Origin: a virus
Virus record (IMG/VR): IMGVR_UViG_3300037245_000753
Span: 1 to 30,081 of that record
Length of the DNA: 30,081 nt
Direction: 5' to 3' (one strand)
Positions 6,541 through 12,530 of this stretch are shown in pieces. Numbering within the stretch: position 1 is the first letter of the stretch; each line of letters starts with the position of its first letter. The position numbers were made by a program, and so were the translations under genes. The notes beneath the pieces are model-generated. The model saw only the letters and a program-made list of their open reading frames with translations. It had not been told where the DNA came from and did no database searches.

Positions 6541-6842
6541 TAGTCTTTTCCTTCCGCTTTGGCGACTAGAGGGTTTATTATATTCCATATCTCAGACGCT
6601 TGCTGTGTTCCTTTGCCGGATATAGTACCAGCAATTTTCTTGATTTCCTTCAACGCCTCATATAGCTCTGGGGCGGAGGCTATGAGGTGGGCGTTGGCTA
6701 ATCCTTCGTCTGCGTCTACGCCTGTTTCGTCGGTCAATGTTCTGAACAATACTGACAGTCCTACTCGCTTCTTATGTATCACTATAGGGGTTTTGTTCTT
6801 TAACACATGGACTTCCCACGGCCCTTTAGTATATTCACTCAT
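6540..6842 (-). CDS. phage protein of the ANAHLIASAPELYEAL family
   Basis: ATG 6842 has GGAG eight bases upstream, better spaced than ATG 6848. The protein opens with YTKGPWEVH and carries ANAHLIASAPELYEALKE (residues about 48-65), the hallmark of a very common small phage family of unknown function (GPW...ANA.LIAAAPDLL). Two diverged relatives appear in the window at 14381-14692 and 18164-18367, so the family is present three times. Confidence 0.75.
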   Translation of the reverse strand: MSEYTKGPWEVHVLKNKTPIVIHKKRVGLSVLFRTLTDETGVDADEGLANAHLIASAPELYEALKEIKKIAGTISGKGTQQASEIWNIINPLVAKAEGKD

Positions 6843-6901
6843 TATCATTACTCCTTAAACTACACCCCCCGCCCGTGAGAGCAGGGGGCTGGTTGGGTTA
6901 A

Positions 6902-7342
6902 CTAGAGAGCGTCGCCTGGAATCCTGTCATCTGGATTGCCATGCGAGAAGTCTCTGGTGTCCTCTTGTTGAGGAGCAAGGTTGTTGTCTGGGGTGAACTG
7001 GGACGGCGGGGCTTGAGCGTCAGCGACTTCCATCTGCTGATATACTCTGATACCGCCTCGCTTGCCTTGATACTCTACTGACATATCATTAAACAGAATA
7101 ATCTGCTTGCCGATCCAGTCATTAGAGTCTTCGCCAAGACCGTCAAAGAATGCGTCCGTGTTCGTTCTGTTGAGGATAAGCGGTTTCCACTCGCCCTCAA
7201 ACGCAACAACCCATCTGAACTCAGGCTTATTCTCTTGCCCAATATCCTTACGTTCGCATCCAGCTACGGTCAACCGTGTTGGCTGGGTTAAATCTGTCTT
7301 CTGAATGTACTTACTTTCTAACATATCGTTTCTTGTTGCCAT
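6902..7342 (-). CDS. conserved phage protein (ESKYLK..DL / LNKTNA..DWIGK family)
   Basis: 146 residues. The ordered motifs MLESKYIQKTDL, FEGEWKPLILNRTN, DSNDWIGKQIILFND and YQGKRGGIRV match a widespread family in Gram-negative phages, beta-rich in its first 110 residues with an unstructured, Pro/Gln-rich tail and no known activity. The small strand-rich domain with an acidic, disordered tail is reminiscent of single-stranded DNA-binding proteins, but that is only a resemblance. Clear ribosome site (AAGAAAGG). Confidence 0.7.
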   Translation of the reverse strand: MATRNDMLESKYIQKTDLTQPTRLTVAGCERKDIGQENKPEFRWVVAFEGEWKPLILNRTNTDAFFDGLGEDSNDWIGKQIILFNDMSVEYQGKRGGIRVYQQMEVADAQAPPSQFTPDNNLAPQQEDTRDFSHGNPDDRIPGDAL

Positions 7343-7389
7343 TTCGTGGCCTTTCTTAAATTAGTTTCGTTTCTTATTCGGTTCGGTTT

Positions 7390-7515
7390 CTATTTAGGTT
7401 TCTGTGTCGGGGCATTCTCCTTATCTATCTCGTATTTATCCCACGCTTCCACCGGCATACGGGGCGGGGGCTTTATGTGGGCGGGGTCGATGTGGTCGTG
7501 GTTGTGGTTACTCAT
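7390..7515 (-). CDS. His- and Pro-rich small protein, 41 aa
   Basis: Read from ATG 7515 to TAG 7390, overlapping the upstream stop by ATGA. The N-terminus has five His in about thirteen residues (MSNHNHDHIDPAHIK), then PPPR and a short acidic helix. Metal binding through the His cluster is possible. Function unknown. About 45 bases of T-rich leader without genes separate it from the next gene. Confidence 0.55.
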   Translation of the reverse strand: MSNHNHDHIDPAHIKPPPRMPVEAWDKYEIDKENAPTQKPK

Positions 7516-7733
7516 AGCTCAACCCTATTATCCTTAGTGTCTTGTTTCATTTCCTGACATGCCTTAACAATAGCTTTTCCATAAGCGGTTAGTTGCTCAA
7601 GATCAGATTCGCTGTCTGGTTGGCTTAGATATACATTCTCGTTAAGATAATCAGTAGCTACTGTCCATCCAGTCCGAGACTCATCATCTGTCGCCGAATA
7701 AGTGTATCCGTTGCATTCTCTTTCAATCTTCAT
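7512..7733 (-). CDS. hypothetical protein, 73 aa
   Basis: ATG 7733 with GGGAAGAAG upstream. Acidic, Tyr- and Thr-rich N-terminus (CNGYTYSATDDESRTGWTV) and a helical C-terminal half with AIVKACQEMKQD. No motif recognised. ATGA overlap with the His-rich gene. Confidence 0.6.
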   Translation of the reverse strand: MKIERECNGYTYSATDDESRTGWTVATDYLNENVYLSQPDSESDLEQLTAYGKAIVKACQEMKQDTKDNRVEL

Positions 7734-7747
7734 TCTTCTTCCCTTTC

Positions 7748-7888
7748 TTAAAAGTTGTAAAATGCCGGCTTCGGCCTTGGCTCTGATTCCGGCTGTTTAG
7801 ATTCTACGCACCGTCGGCACGTCTCTGTTTCAAAGTCGAAGTCATCGAGGTCTGTATCAATGTAGTCTTCGCATTCCTGGCATATCAT
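7748..7888 (-). CDS. small zinc-ribbon protein (MICQECEDYIDTD type), 46 aa
   Basis: CQEC and CRRC (residues 3-6 and 24-27) enclose an acidic loop YIDTDLDDFDFE, a layout seen in many phage mini-proteins with a single treble-clef zinc site. ATG 7888 is nine bases after AAGGA. ATG 7897, three codons earlier, overlaps the upstream stop as ATGA and is the alternative start. Function unknown. Confidence 0.65.
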   Translation of the reverse strand: MICQECEDYIDTDLDDFDFETETCRRCVESKQPESEPRPKPAFYNF

Positions 7889-7893
7889 TACGC

Positions 7894-8139
7894 TCATTCC
7901 TTGTCATCCTTAAAGAAGTCACGGTTAATAGGCTTCCTCGGCTTCGTCGCCGCCACAACCTCTCTACGCCTGATCTCGTCTCTGAATAGGTTCTGGTCAT
8001 CCATTGACGGCTGCGTTTGGTACTGAGGGCCATTCCACGACTTCGTAAGCCTCTTTAGATCGCCAGGCAGGATGTCTTCAAGCTTCATCTCGCCGTGGAG
8101 GTATCTATTGTATAGGATTTGCTTTTGTATGTCAGTCAT
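7894..8139 (-). CDS. hypothetical protein, 81 aa
   Basis: Starts at ATG 8139, sharing its A with the upstream stop (TAATG). Helical N-terminus, a central Gln/Pro-rich linker and a very basic C-terminal third (RDEIRRREVVAATKPRKP). Nucleic-acid binding is plausible; no family recognised. Confidence 0.6.
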   Translation of the reverse strand: MTDIQKQILYNRYLHGEMKLEDILPGDLKRLTKSWNGPQYQTQPSMDDQNLFRDEIRRREVVAATKPRKPINRDFFKDDKE

Positions 8140-8375
8140 TATATATTCCCTAATTGAGTTATCTCTCTTTCAAGGTTATCAATATACTCAGCAGCAAAAT
8201 CCGGCATGTTGTCAATACAAAACTCGCACACGTTCCAGCCAGTGCCATTCCAGTCTTGCTCTATGGTCTGCGTAGGCATGAGCTTAGTGCATTGGTCGCA
8301 GTTCATCGAGGATGGCCTGTGCTTATGGGCTAAGTACTCTCTGTGTTCTTCTGCTCTTTGCTCTGGGTCGCACAT
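8139..8375 (-). CDS. zinc-ribbon protein, 78 aa
   Basis: CDQC and CEFC (residues 26-29 and 50-53) form a ribbon around a Trp/Gly turn, and the C-terminus is an acidic amphipathic helix. ATG 8375 has GAAAGGATAG upstream. Translationally coupled to the next gene by TAATG. Unknown function. Confidence 0.6.
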   Translation of the reverse strand: MCDPEQRAEEHREYLAHKHRPSSMNCDQCTKLMPTQTIEQDWNGTGWNVCEFCIDNMPDFAAEYIDNLEREITQLGNI

Positions 8376-8397
8376 CTCACTATCCTTTCATAAAATA

Positions 8398-8430
8398 CAC
8401 GGCAGGCGACCATACGCCGCTGCTGCCGTG
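8398..8430 (-). terminator. hairpin terminator or attenuator after gene 8440-9192
   Basis: CACGGCAG (8430-8423, leftward strand) pairs with CTGCCGTG (8405-8398). An inner GGCG/CGCC pairing extends the stem, and TATTTTAT follows. It lies ten bases after the stop of the upstream gene and before the next start, so it may act as a partial terminator within the leftward transcript. Confidence 0.6.
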
Positions 8431-8439
8431 CTTTGCTTG

Positions 8440-9192
8440 TTAAACGGTTACGGGTTCGAGGGCGAAGTAAGGGAAATATGGGTTGCACCAATAGGTTTCT
8501 ATTCCGCAATCATGTATCACTTCAATTTCCATAGTATAGTTGCGGTCGAGCGGTACTGTCTGCGTATCTGCCCAGTCCTTCAACCAACCCTGCTCGCCTT
8601 TTTCTGCCTTCCGCACTACCTTAACCTTCGACCCAACTTCAATCCCGTGGTGCTTCACCCACTGGGCTTGTCGCTCTTCATAAGTGCCCGTGAAGGTGGG
8701 CTTAGACTCGGCGGCGAAGTAGGCTTTAAGGGCTTTACCAGCGTCGTCCCAGTTATTAACTGACTGACTGACTCGGCCAATAAGACTTCCATTGCTACGG
8801 CAATCTGTACTCAACCACATCATCGACATTAAGCTGGCTGTGCTAATTTTACTTTTATTGCAGAGTATGACTTTCATTTCGGTGTCATTGCCATTATAGA
8901 AATGCAGACCTATTTCGCCATTATTGCCGTACTCCACCACATCCCCCACTGCCGGTACATATTCGGCGGGGGCAAGGGAGAAATTATGGAAGTTGCCGTA
9001 CCATGAAGATGAATGGCCTGCGCACAGTTTCATCCTGTCGCCTTTAGTGTCAATCTCTACAACTTCTGCCGTCCAGCCAGCTACTTCATTCCTCACCCTA
9101 TCGCCCACCTTGAACTCATGCGGTGTAGGAGATGACGGAGTAAGAGCTTCCGCTGGCAAAGTCGCAATGCAAGAAATACTTTGATCGGCCAT
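8440..9192 (-). CDS. SH3-like/KOW-type two-domain phage protein, about 250 aa
   Basis: ATG 9192 used; a GTG two codons earlier (9198) is possible, and the ribosome site is weak in both cases. Two similar beta-barrel-like segments are visible: FKVGDRVRNEVAGWTAEVVEID (residues about 27-48) with a partner PAVGDVVEYGNNGEIGL, and IEVGSKVKVVRKAEKG near the C-terminus. VGD.V/VGSKV openings followed by hydrophobic strands are typical of SH3-like or KOW folds. No catalytic motif. This is the largest gene of the leftward cluster; its role is unknown. Confidence 0.6.
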   Translation of the reverse strand: MADQSISCIATLPAEALTPSSPTPHEFKVGDRVRNEVAGWTAEVVEIDTKGDRMKLCAGHSSSWYGNFHNFSLAPAEYVPAVGDVVEYGNNGEIGLHFYNGNDTEMKVILCNKSKISTASLMSMMWLSTDCRSNGSLIGRVSQSVNNWDDAGKALKAYFAAESKPTFTGTYEERQAQWVKHHGIEVGSKVKVVRKAEKGEQGWLKDWADTQTVPLDRNYTMEIEVIHDCGIETYWCNPYFPYFALEPVTV

Positions 9193-9215
9193 GTTCACGC
9201 TCTGACCTGGTTTTG

Positions 9216-9458
9216 TTAGCCGGGAAAAGGGCAGGTAACGTCAATCCTCAAACGCCTGTTCAGCGACTGTACGGCCTTGTCGGACTTCAAGCCAGATGCG
9301 AGCTTGCGTTTAACCTGAAACTTAATATCATCTTCGTTAAAGCCAAGAATAGACTCTCTCCAAAGATGCTTGATAGGGTCTTTAACTTCTTTACCCTCTT
9401 CAACTTCAAAATGCTCGACTGCTGTTACTTCAAAAAACTGTGGTCTTGATGTACTCAT
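9216..9458 (-). CDS. hypothetical protein, 80 aa
   Basis: ATG 9458 with AAAGGGATT upstream. An N-terminal strand-rich acidic half (FFEVTAVEHFEVEEGKEV) and a basic helical second half (FQVKRKLASGLKSDKAVQSL). No recognised family or motif. Confidence 0.55.
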   Translation of the reverse strand: MSTSRPQFFEVTAVEHFEVEEGKEVKDPIKHLWRESILGFNEDDIKFQVKRKLASGLKSDKAVQSLNRRLRIDVTCPFPG

Positions 9459-9501
9459 TGTTAATCCCTTTCAAAAGATTAGTGGCATAATTGCCTTTAG
9501 A

Positions 9502-9645
9502 TTAAATGCCTCTGGTGTGACTTGAACACACGACCTGCCGGTTATGAGCCGGACGCTCTACCAACTGAGCTACAGAAGCGGTTTGCCCATTCATCAGCGG
9601 GCTACCTAGTACTTGTTTTAACTTCACTTCTAATTCTGTACTCAT
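9502..9645 (-). CDS. small frame whose 3' two thirds is a tRNA gene
   Basis: ATG 9645 has GGAG eight bases upstream and reads MSTELEVKLKQVLGSP before entering, in frame, the sequence that is also the tRNA; the translation then becomes VAQLVERPAHNRQ-like, the usual echo of a tRNA. The stop is at 9502. Either a short real gene was truncated by insertion of a tRNA, or the frame is only the tRNA leader. Listed as uncertain. Confidence 0.35.
   Translation of the reverse strand: MSTELEVKLKQVLGSPLMNGQTASVAQLVERPAHNRQVVCSSHTRGI
9507..9579 (-). tRNA. tRNA with CAT anticodon (Met, or Ile2 after modification)
   Basis: Complete cloverleaf on the leftward strand: acceptor GCTTCTG pairs with CAGAGGC with one G-U. 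The D arm is GCTC/GAGC around AGTTGGTA. The anticodon stem is CCGG/CCGG with loop CTCATAA (CAT at 9546-9544), and position 27 opposite 43 is a mismatch. The T arm is GTGTG-TTCAAGT-CACAC. The discriminator is A, and CCA is not encoded. With U4-A69 and C5-G68 the known determinants do not separate elongator Met from lysidine-dependent Ile. AUA codons are common in the late genes, so Ile2 would be useful. Confidence 0.93.
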
Positions 9646-9680
9646 AATTCATCTCCATTCTAAGGTTATGCCCGGAGGGG

Positions 9681-9848
9681 CTAGAATAATTTCTCAAGCG
9701 TAGTTTCTATTTCAATAGCATCGTCAAGTAGCGACTGAATGAGAACTTCCGCTTCTTCGTCCGACTGTATCTCAAGTCCCCTTGTTTGCGCTATCATATT
9801 AAGGCTAGTGCATTGCTGTTCTGTTAGATTGACCTTAAAAGTCTTCAT
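9681..9848 (-). CDS. small hypothetical protein, 55 aa
   Basis: ATG 9848 with AAGGGAAG upstream, TAG at 9681. A short N-terminal strand (MKTFKVNLTEQQ) is followed by two helices with acidic surfaces and conserved-looking hydrophobic spacing (EVLIQSLLDDAIEIE). No motif. It resembles small ribbon-helix or antitoxin-like folds only superficially. It is the first gene upstream of the tRNA. Confidence 0.6.
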   Translation of the reverse strand: MKTFKVNLTEQQCTSLNMIAQTRGLEIQSDEEAEVLIQSLLDDAIEIETTLEKLF

Positions 9849-9872
9849 CTCTACTTCCCTTTATTAAGGTTA

Positions 9873-10109
9873 TTATTTATTCCTACGGCTCGCATACTGC
9901 ACTATATCAAATCGAAAGAACCGTGTAAACAGCTGGTAAGCACGAGGCTTGCAGTTATCGGCCACAGGCAAGGGGTGGTGCTTAATATAAGCATCATAGT
10001 ACTTTACCCCGTCATCGTCGACAAGCCCCATACAGGTGAATATACGGCCGTCACAGACAGGCTTGCCCGTGGACTTGCGGAAGGCTAGGAAGGTGTCGTC
10101 TTTAATCAT
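9873..10109 (-). CDS. hypothetical protein, 78 aa
   Basis: Starts by ATGA overlap with the upstream gene. Mixed strand-helix protein with C19, C26 and C53, aromatic-rich C-terminus (YQLFTRFFRFDIVQYA). No recognised family. Confidence 0.6.
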   Translation of the reverse strand: MIKDDTFLAFRKSTGKPVCDGRIFTCMGLVDDDGVKYYDAYIKHHPLPVADNCKPRAYQLFTRFFRFDIVQYASRRNK

Positions 10110-10465
10110 TTCGATTTCCTTTCCAGTCTTATCTTGTTTAGACGTTTGAGTTCGGCGTAGAAGAGGCGGGGGAGCTGGCAGTAAGAATAGGTTTTCCTCA
10201 TACAGTCAAAGTCTTTGTCTATTTTTCTAGCCGGACAAAAGCACCCGTTGTTAATCAAGCCATCTCTCTTACTGTCGTATTCGCAAAAGAAACAATCATT
10301 CATTACCGAATCAGGCTCAGTGACATTCTTCTTCATCCAACTGGCCTTGAGGTGGTAAAGATTAGCACGTACCCATTTCTTACTTTTACCCTTACACTGC
10401 CGACTTATCCACTTCCACATCGCCAAGCACTGTTCCCATGTCTGATCTACTGTTAGTCGCTTCAT
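10106..10465 (-). CDS. Cys-rich (zinc-binding) phage protein, 119 aa
   Basis: ATG 10465 with GGAG seven bases upstream. Opening WEQCLAMWKWISRQ, then a basic helix and a Cys cluster (CFFCEYD, GCFCPA, C88, C96) in the second half. The combination of a WKWI helix with CFFCEY and C..CPA is seen in small phage proteins of unknown function that probably bind zinc. It is the first gene behind the promoter at 10514-10519. Confidence 0.65.
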   Translation of the reverse strand: MKRLTVDQTWEQCLAMWKWISRQCKGKSKKWVRANLYHLKASWMKKNVTEPDSVMNDCFFCEYDSKRDGLINNGCFCPARKIDKDFDCMRKTYSYCQLPRLFYAELKRLNKIRLERKSK

Positions 10466-10489
10466 TTTTACTCTCCGTTAAATATTAAC

Positions 10490-10522
10490 TTACAGGTATA
10501 GTATTACACAGGAATTATAACA
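10490..10522 (-). promoter_or_regulatory. leftward extended -10 promoter with operator-like repeats
   Basis: On the leftward strand TGT-TATAAT (10522-10514) is a perfect extended -10; the -35 is poor. Just downstream lie two CCTGT half-sites (CCTGTGTAATACTATACCTGTAA). TTACAGGTAT at 10490-10499 also occurs at 15656-15665 inside the inverted repeat near the main rightward promoter. This suggests a shared regulator site. Confidence 0.55.
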
Positions 10523-10581
10523 TGCCAAACGAAAAACCTTTATTTAGTGATAATCGAGGAATAGCCTTGAAAATAAATTAA
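10522..10581 (+). CDS. possible 19-aa rightward peptide within the promoter gap
   Basis: ATGCCAAACGAA... preceded by CAGGA at good spacing and ending in TAA at 10581. The start block ATGCCAAAC is the same as in the genes at 16219, 16392 and 27859. It lies in the opposite direction to all surrounding genes, and no rightward promoter is evident, so it may be a remnant or chance. Confidence 0.25.
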   Translation: MPNEKPLFSDNRGIALKIN

Positions 10582-10587
10582 ATACCC

Positions 10588-10896
10588 TTACTTCTTCGGG
10601 CTGTGGTGGGCGAGGGCTTGCTTGGTTCTGTCTAGTTCATCTAATAGCTTACCCGTAGCCCGTTTGCCGAGGCGATAACACACTGACAACTGCTCAACAG
10701 CCTCAAGCCTCTCTCGCAACGCCTCTACCAGCCCGTCGGCGGGGCGGGAGGTGATGTAGTCGCCTAGTACAGTACTAAGCCTTGACCGTAGCTGCTGTGC
10801 CCCTTCATACCTAACTGCGGTGTATACGAGACTGTTTAATAATTCAGCGATCTCATGGTCTTTGAGGTATTGACGGCCTTTTAATTCTTTACTCAT
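10588..10896 (-). CDS. helical coiled-coil protein, 102 aa
   Basis: ATG 10896 with AAGGAAAT upstream. Almost wholly helical with Leu-rich heptads (residues 12-45 and 55-95) and a Lys-rich tail ending HHSPKK. No enzymatic motif. A promoter gap follows its stop. Confidence 0.6.
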   Translation of the reverse strand: MSKELKGRQYLKDHEIAELLNSLVYTAVRYEGAQQLRSRLSTVLGDYITSRPADGLVEALRERLEAVEQLSVCYRLGKRATGKLLDELDRTKQALAHHSPKK

Positions 10897-10929
10897 CTCT
10901 ATTTCCTTTCTTGCCCTGGTGGGGGCGGG

Positions 10930-11145
10930 TTAGCCTCTTTGTGTCTCAAGGGCAATACAGTTGGCAGCCTTAGGCAGAACTTGTAAGGCCGAGCAGAAGT
11001 CACTGGCAGAATGTACGATAATCTCGCCATTGTTACTGAGGCCTATTTGCACCTTATCTCCTTTATCATTGCCTATGAATAACCGTTCACCAGGCTCTAA
11101 TTCTATTGGTTTCTCTATTTGATCCATGCCTTTTGTGTAAATCAT
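10930..11145 (-). CDS. hypothetical protein, 71 aa
   Basis: ATG 11145 has GGAG ten bases upstream. An ELEPGERLFIGNDKGDKVQIGLSNN stretch suggests small beta strands around a turn, and the C-terminus is helical. No family recognised. It begins just after the tRNA-like RNA element at 11181-11400. Confidence 0.55.
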   Translation of the reverse strand: MIYTKGMDQIEKPIELEPGERLFIGNDKGDKVQIGLSNNGEIIVHSASDFCSALQVLPKAANCIALETQRG

Positions 11146-11326
11146 CGTTCATATACTCCATATAAGGTATTAGTATTAAAGAGATAGGCCGAGATTTGCA
11201 CTCGGCATTAGTATTTACCTTTCGGCTCAGTTGGAGGTCAGACTTAAACCAAGATTTAGAATCTTGGGGACGTTCTTGTTCCGGCTCAATCTGCTTTCTA
11301 GCACGACTATCACGTTTACCTGCCAT
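11087..11326 (-). CDS. doubtful 79-aa frame inside the tRNA-like element
   Basis: Very basic, low-complexity product (MAGKRDSRARKQIEPEQERP) with only two bases between AGGA and its ATG. It overlaps the next gene by 59 bases, and most of its length coincides with the structured RNA at 11181-11400. Probably not translated, or translated from within the RNA. Kept because no other gene covers the interval. Confidence 0.25.
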   Translation of the reverse strand: MAGKRDSRARKQIEPEQERPQDSKSWFKSDLQLSRKVNTNAECKSRPISLILIPYMEYMNDDLHKRHGSNRETNRIRAW

Positions 11327-11400
11327 TTCCTGCGAGGTCGAACGCCAGAGCCTCCTACTAACTTTCTGACTAGCTGCGATACCTATTCCGCCACTATCTC
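11181..11400 (-). ncRNA. tRNA-Leu-like RNA split by a long insertion
   Basis: Leftward strand: GAGATAG (11400-11394) pairs perfectly with CTATCTC (11187-11181). TGGCGGAATAGGTATCGCA follows the first strand and matches class II (Leu) tRNA positions 8-26, with a GCG/CGC stem, GAA and GG. GCCGAG-TGCAAAT-CTCGGC next to the second strand resembles a T arm (U55 replaced by G, six pairs). Between them GTTAGTA and GGAGG pair with TACTAAT and CCTCC, and CCAAGATT-CTA-AATCTTGG (11267-11249) is a perfect hairpin. Possibly an intron-bearing or tmRNA-like molecule, or a tRNA relic. Confidence 0.4.
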
Positions 11401-11464
11401 ATGTAAATTATTAACTTTTTATCCCCTTTGCCGTGGGGAGGGGGTTAGGCTTTGCCGATTGAGG
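11401..11464 (-). other. short gap with GC hairpin
   Basis: No gene. Holds CCCC/GGGG at 11423-11426 and 11435-11438 followed, leftward, by TAAAAAG, one of several GC hairpins found after stop codons in the leftward cluster. Confidence 0.4.
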
Positions 11465-11677
11465 CTACTCGTCCTTGAGGAACTCTACTTCGGTCCTGTC
11501 TTTCAAAAATACCTTCTGCTCAAGCTGAACCTTTGATGATGCTACATGCTTGCCGTACATATTGGCGTGTTCTTTCAGGTCAGCGGGTCGCACAAGCCCC
11601 TTCAGTGCGTCCATGTGCAACTTTAACATCATATTGCGGTATTCGGTCATGTTCTTCGGTAATTCGTTCTTAGCCAT
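11465..11677 (-). CDS. hypothetical protein, 70 aa
   Basis: ATG 11677 with AAGGAGACAGAGA upstream, overlapping the previous gene by eight bases. Met/Leu-rich helix (YRNMMLKLHMDALKG), then a mixed charged region with VQLEQKVFLKDRTEVEFLKDE. No motif recognised. Confidence 0.6.
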   Translation of the reverse strand: MAKNELPKNMTEYRNMMLKLHMDALKGLVRPADLKEHANMYGKHVASSKVQLEQKVFLKDRTEVEFLKDE

Positions 11678-12143
11678 TCTCTGTCTCCTTAATAAATCGT
11701 TTCATTTGCAATTCAAGCCTCTTGGCTTCTATTAGTGATTGGGGTATGTCTTTACTGGACAGGCTAGATTTATTACAAATAACGCTATTGACATAGATGT
11801 CATCTAGTTGCTCGCACCTGATTCTTCTCTTTTCCAGTAATTCTTTTTTGTTTTCTTCCCAGTATGCCTTATGCCTATTGTTTATCTTCTGTTTGTACTT
11901 TTCATACCATCTCCTTTTCCCTTGATTAACTTTATCCTTATTAGCGTCCCTGTAGGCTTTTGATACTTTTTTCATTTTATCCTTGTTGGCTTCCCAGTAA
12001 GCTTTTGCCGTCTCTCTCCTCTTGTCTCCATTCGCTTCCCTATACGCCTTTTGTTGCTTCCTGATCTTCTCCTTGTTGCGTTCCCTGTAACGCTTATCCG
12101 ACGCTCTTATTCGCTTTATCCTCTCTTCTTCTGTTAGTGGCAT
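11670..12143 (-). CDS. basic six-repeat helical DNA-binding-like protein
   Basis: 157 residues. Residues 17-106 are six consecutive 15-residue units with consensus KAYxEANKDKxxxxx (for example KAYREANGDKRRETA, KAYWEANKDKMKKVS, KAYRDANKDKVNQGK), extremely Lys/Arg-rich. Such arrays are usual in front of HNH nuclease domains of phage homing enzymes, but here no HNH follows. The C-terminal 45 residues (YVNSVICNKSSLSSKDIPQS then LIEAKRLELQMKRFI) match a small domain found at the end of other phage proteins. A nuclease-less relative that binds DNA is the best guess. Confidence 0.65.
   Translation of the reverse strand: MPLTEEERIKRIRASDKRYRERNKEKIRKQQKAYREANGDKRRETAKAYWEANKDKMKKVSKAYRDANKDKVNQGKRRWYEKYKQKINNRHKAYWEENKKELLEKRRIRCEQLDDIYVNSVICNKSSLSSKDIPQSLIEAKRLELQMKRFIKETENG
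11826..12095 (-). repeat. six 45-base tandem coding repeats
   Basis: The DNA of residues 17-106 of the preceding protein. Units are diverged but keep register at exactly 45 bases, with AAAGC(C/T)TA and AATAAGGAT-like blocks recurring. This points to expansion by internal duplication. Confidence 0.65.
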
Positions 12144-12310
12144 GATGACCTTTCTATATCTCTTAACAGAAACCTTGTCCTATCAATGTGGCCTTCAACG
12201 TGATTGATTCGCCATTGAGTATTCAAACCAGCCCTTGTATTTTGTAATAAGCATTGTTGATTCTCTAATACTTGCACAAGCATCTTATGGTTCATTTCTT
12301 CAAGTGTCAT
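12134..12310 (-). CDS. small helical protein, 58 aa; first gene after the attenuator
   Basis: ATG 12310 has GGAG six bases upstream; TAA at 12134, overlapping the next gene by ten bases. Helical, with MTLEEMNHKMLVQVLENQQ and a His-containing second helix ending in RFLLRDIERS. No recognised family. It is the first gene transcribed beyond the terminator at 12442-12490. Confidence 0.65.
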   Translation of the reverse strand: MTLEEMNHKMLVQVLENQQCLLQNTRAGLNTQWRINHVEGHIDRTRFLLRDIERSSCH

Positions 12311-12441
12311 ATCTTACTCCATAAATAGTGACGGAAGGGGATACCTAATCCCAAGTGAACACATGTTATAACTCAGCTACCAGTCTATTGCATGTCCGCT
12401 TTTTATTCGACCGCCATATTATTAACTTATAAGCAGGCATG
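12311..12441 (-). other. untranslated segment between conditional terminator and gene 12134-12310
   Basis: No gene. Leftward it contains GTCGAAT once more (12411-12405), the same sequence as the terminator loop, and a GGGAT-TAGGT-ATCCC hairpin near 12338-12352. The extra GTCGAAT could compete for the ATTCGAC strand of the upstream RNA. Confidence 0.35.
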
Positions 12442-12490
12442 AAAAAAAGCCCACGGCAGAACACATTCGACTGTGATTTTTCCGTGAGCT
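12442..12490 (-). terminator. strong intrinsic terminator, leftward
   Basis: Nine-pair GC-rich stem (one G-U) closed by a smaller inner hairpin and followed by seven U residues (plus-strand A-run 12442-12448). This is the best intrinsic terminator in the window, placed only about 35 bases after a strong promoter start. Confidence 0.85.
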
Positions 12491-12524
12491 TTGAAGTTGT
12501 CATATTGTCGAATACATTCTGATT
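12442..12524 (-). ncRNA. about 83-nt small RNA or attenuator leader with loop-strand pseudoknot
   Basis: Predicted transcript from about 12524 to the U-run at 12448-12442. TTCGAC (12512-12507) lies single-stranded near the 5' end. The terminator hairpin AGCTCACGG/CCGTGGGCT (12490-12482 with 12456-12448) carries an apical CACA/TGTG helix whose six-base loop is GTCGAA (12471-12466), the exact complement. So the 5' strand can dock onto the terminator loop. It may be an independent phage sRNA, or a switch deciding read-through into the leftward genes, comparable in position to put-type or attenuator RNAs. Not a family I recognise. Confidence 0.6.
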
Positions 12525-12530
12525 ACATAT

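Noticed and set aside
8206-8763. Long rightward open frame (185 codons)
   Set aside because: It is antisense to two leftward genes with good starts and overlaps, has no ribosome site, and its composition is that of a reverse reading.
11181-11400. Standard group I intron or standard tmRNA
   Set aside because: I could not identify the conserved P7 or guanosine-site core of group I introns, nor the GGATTCGAC segment or ALAA-type tag of tmRNA; only the tRNA-like ends are supported, so it is called tRNA-like.
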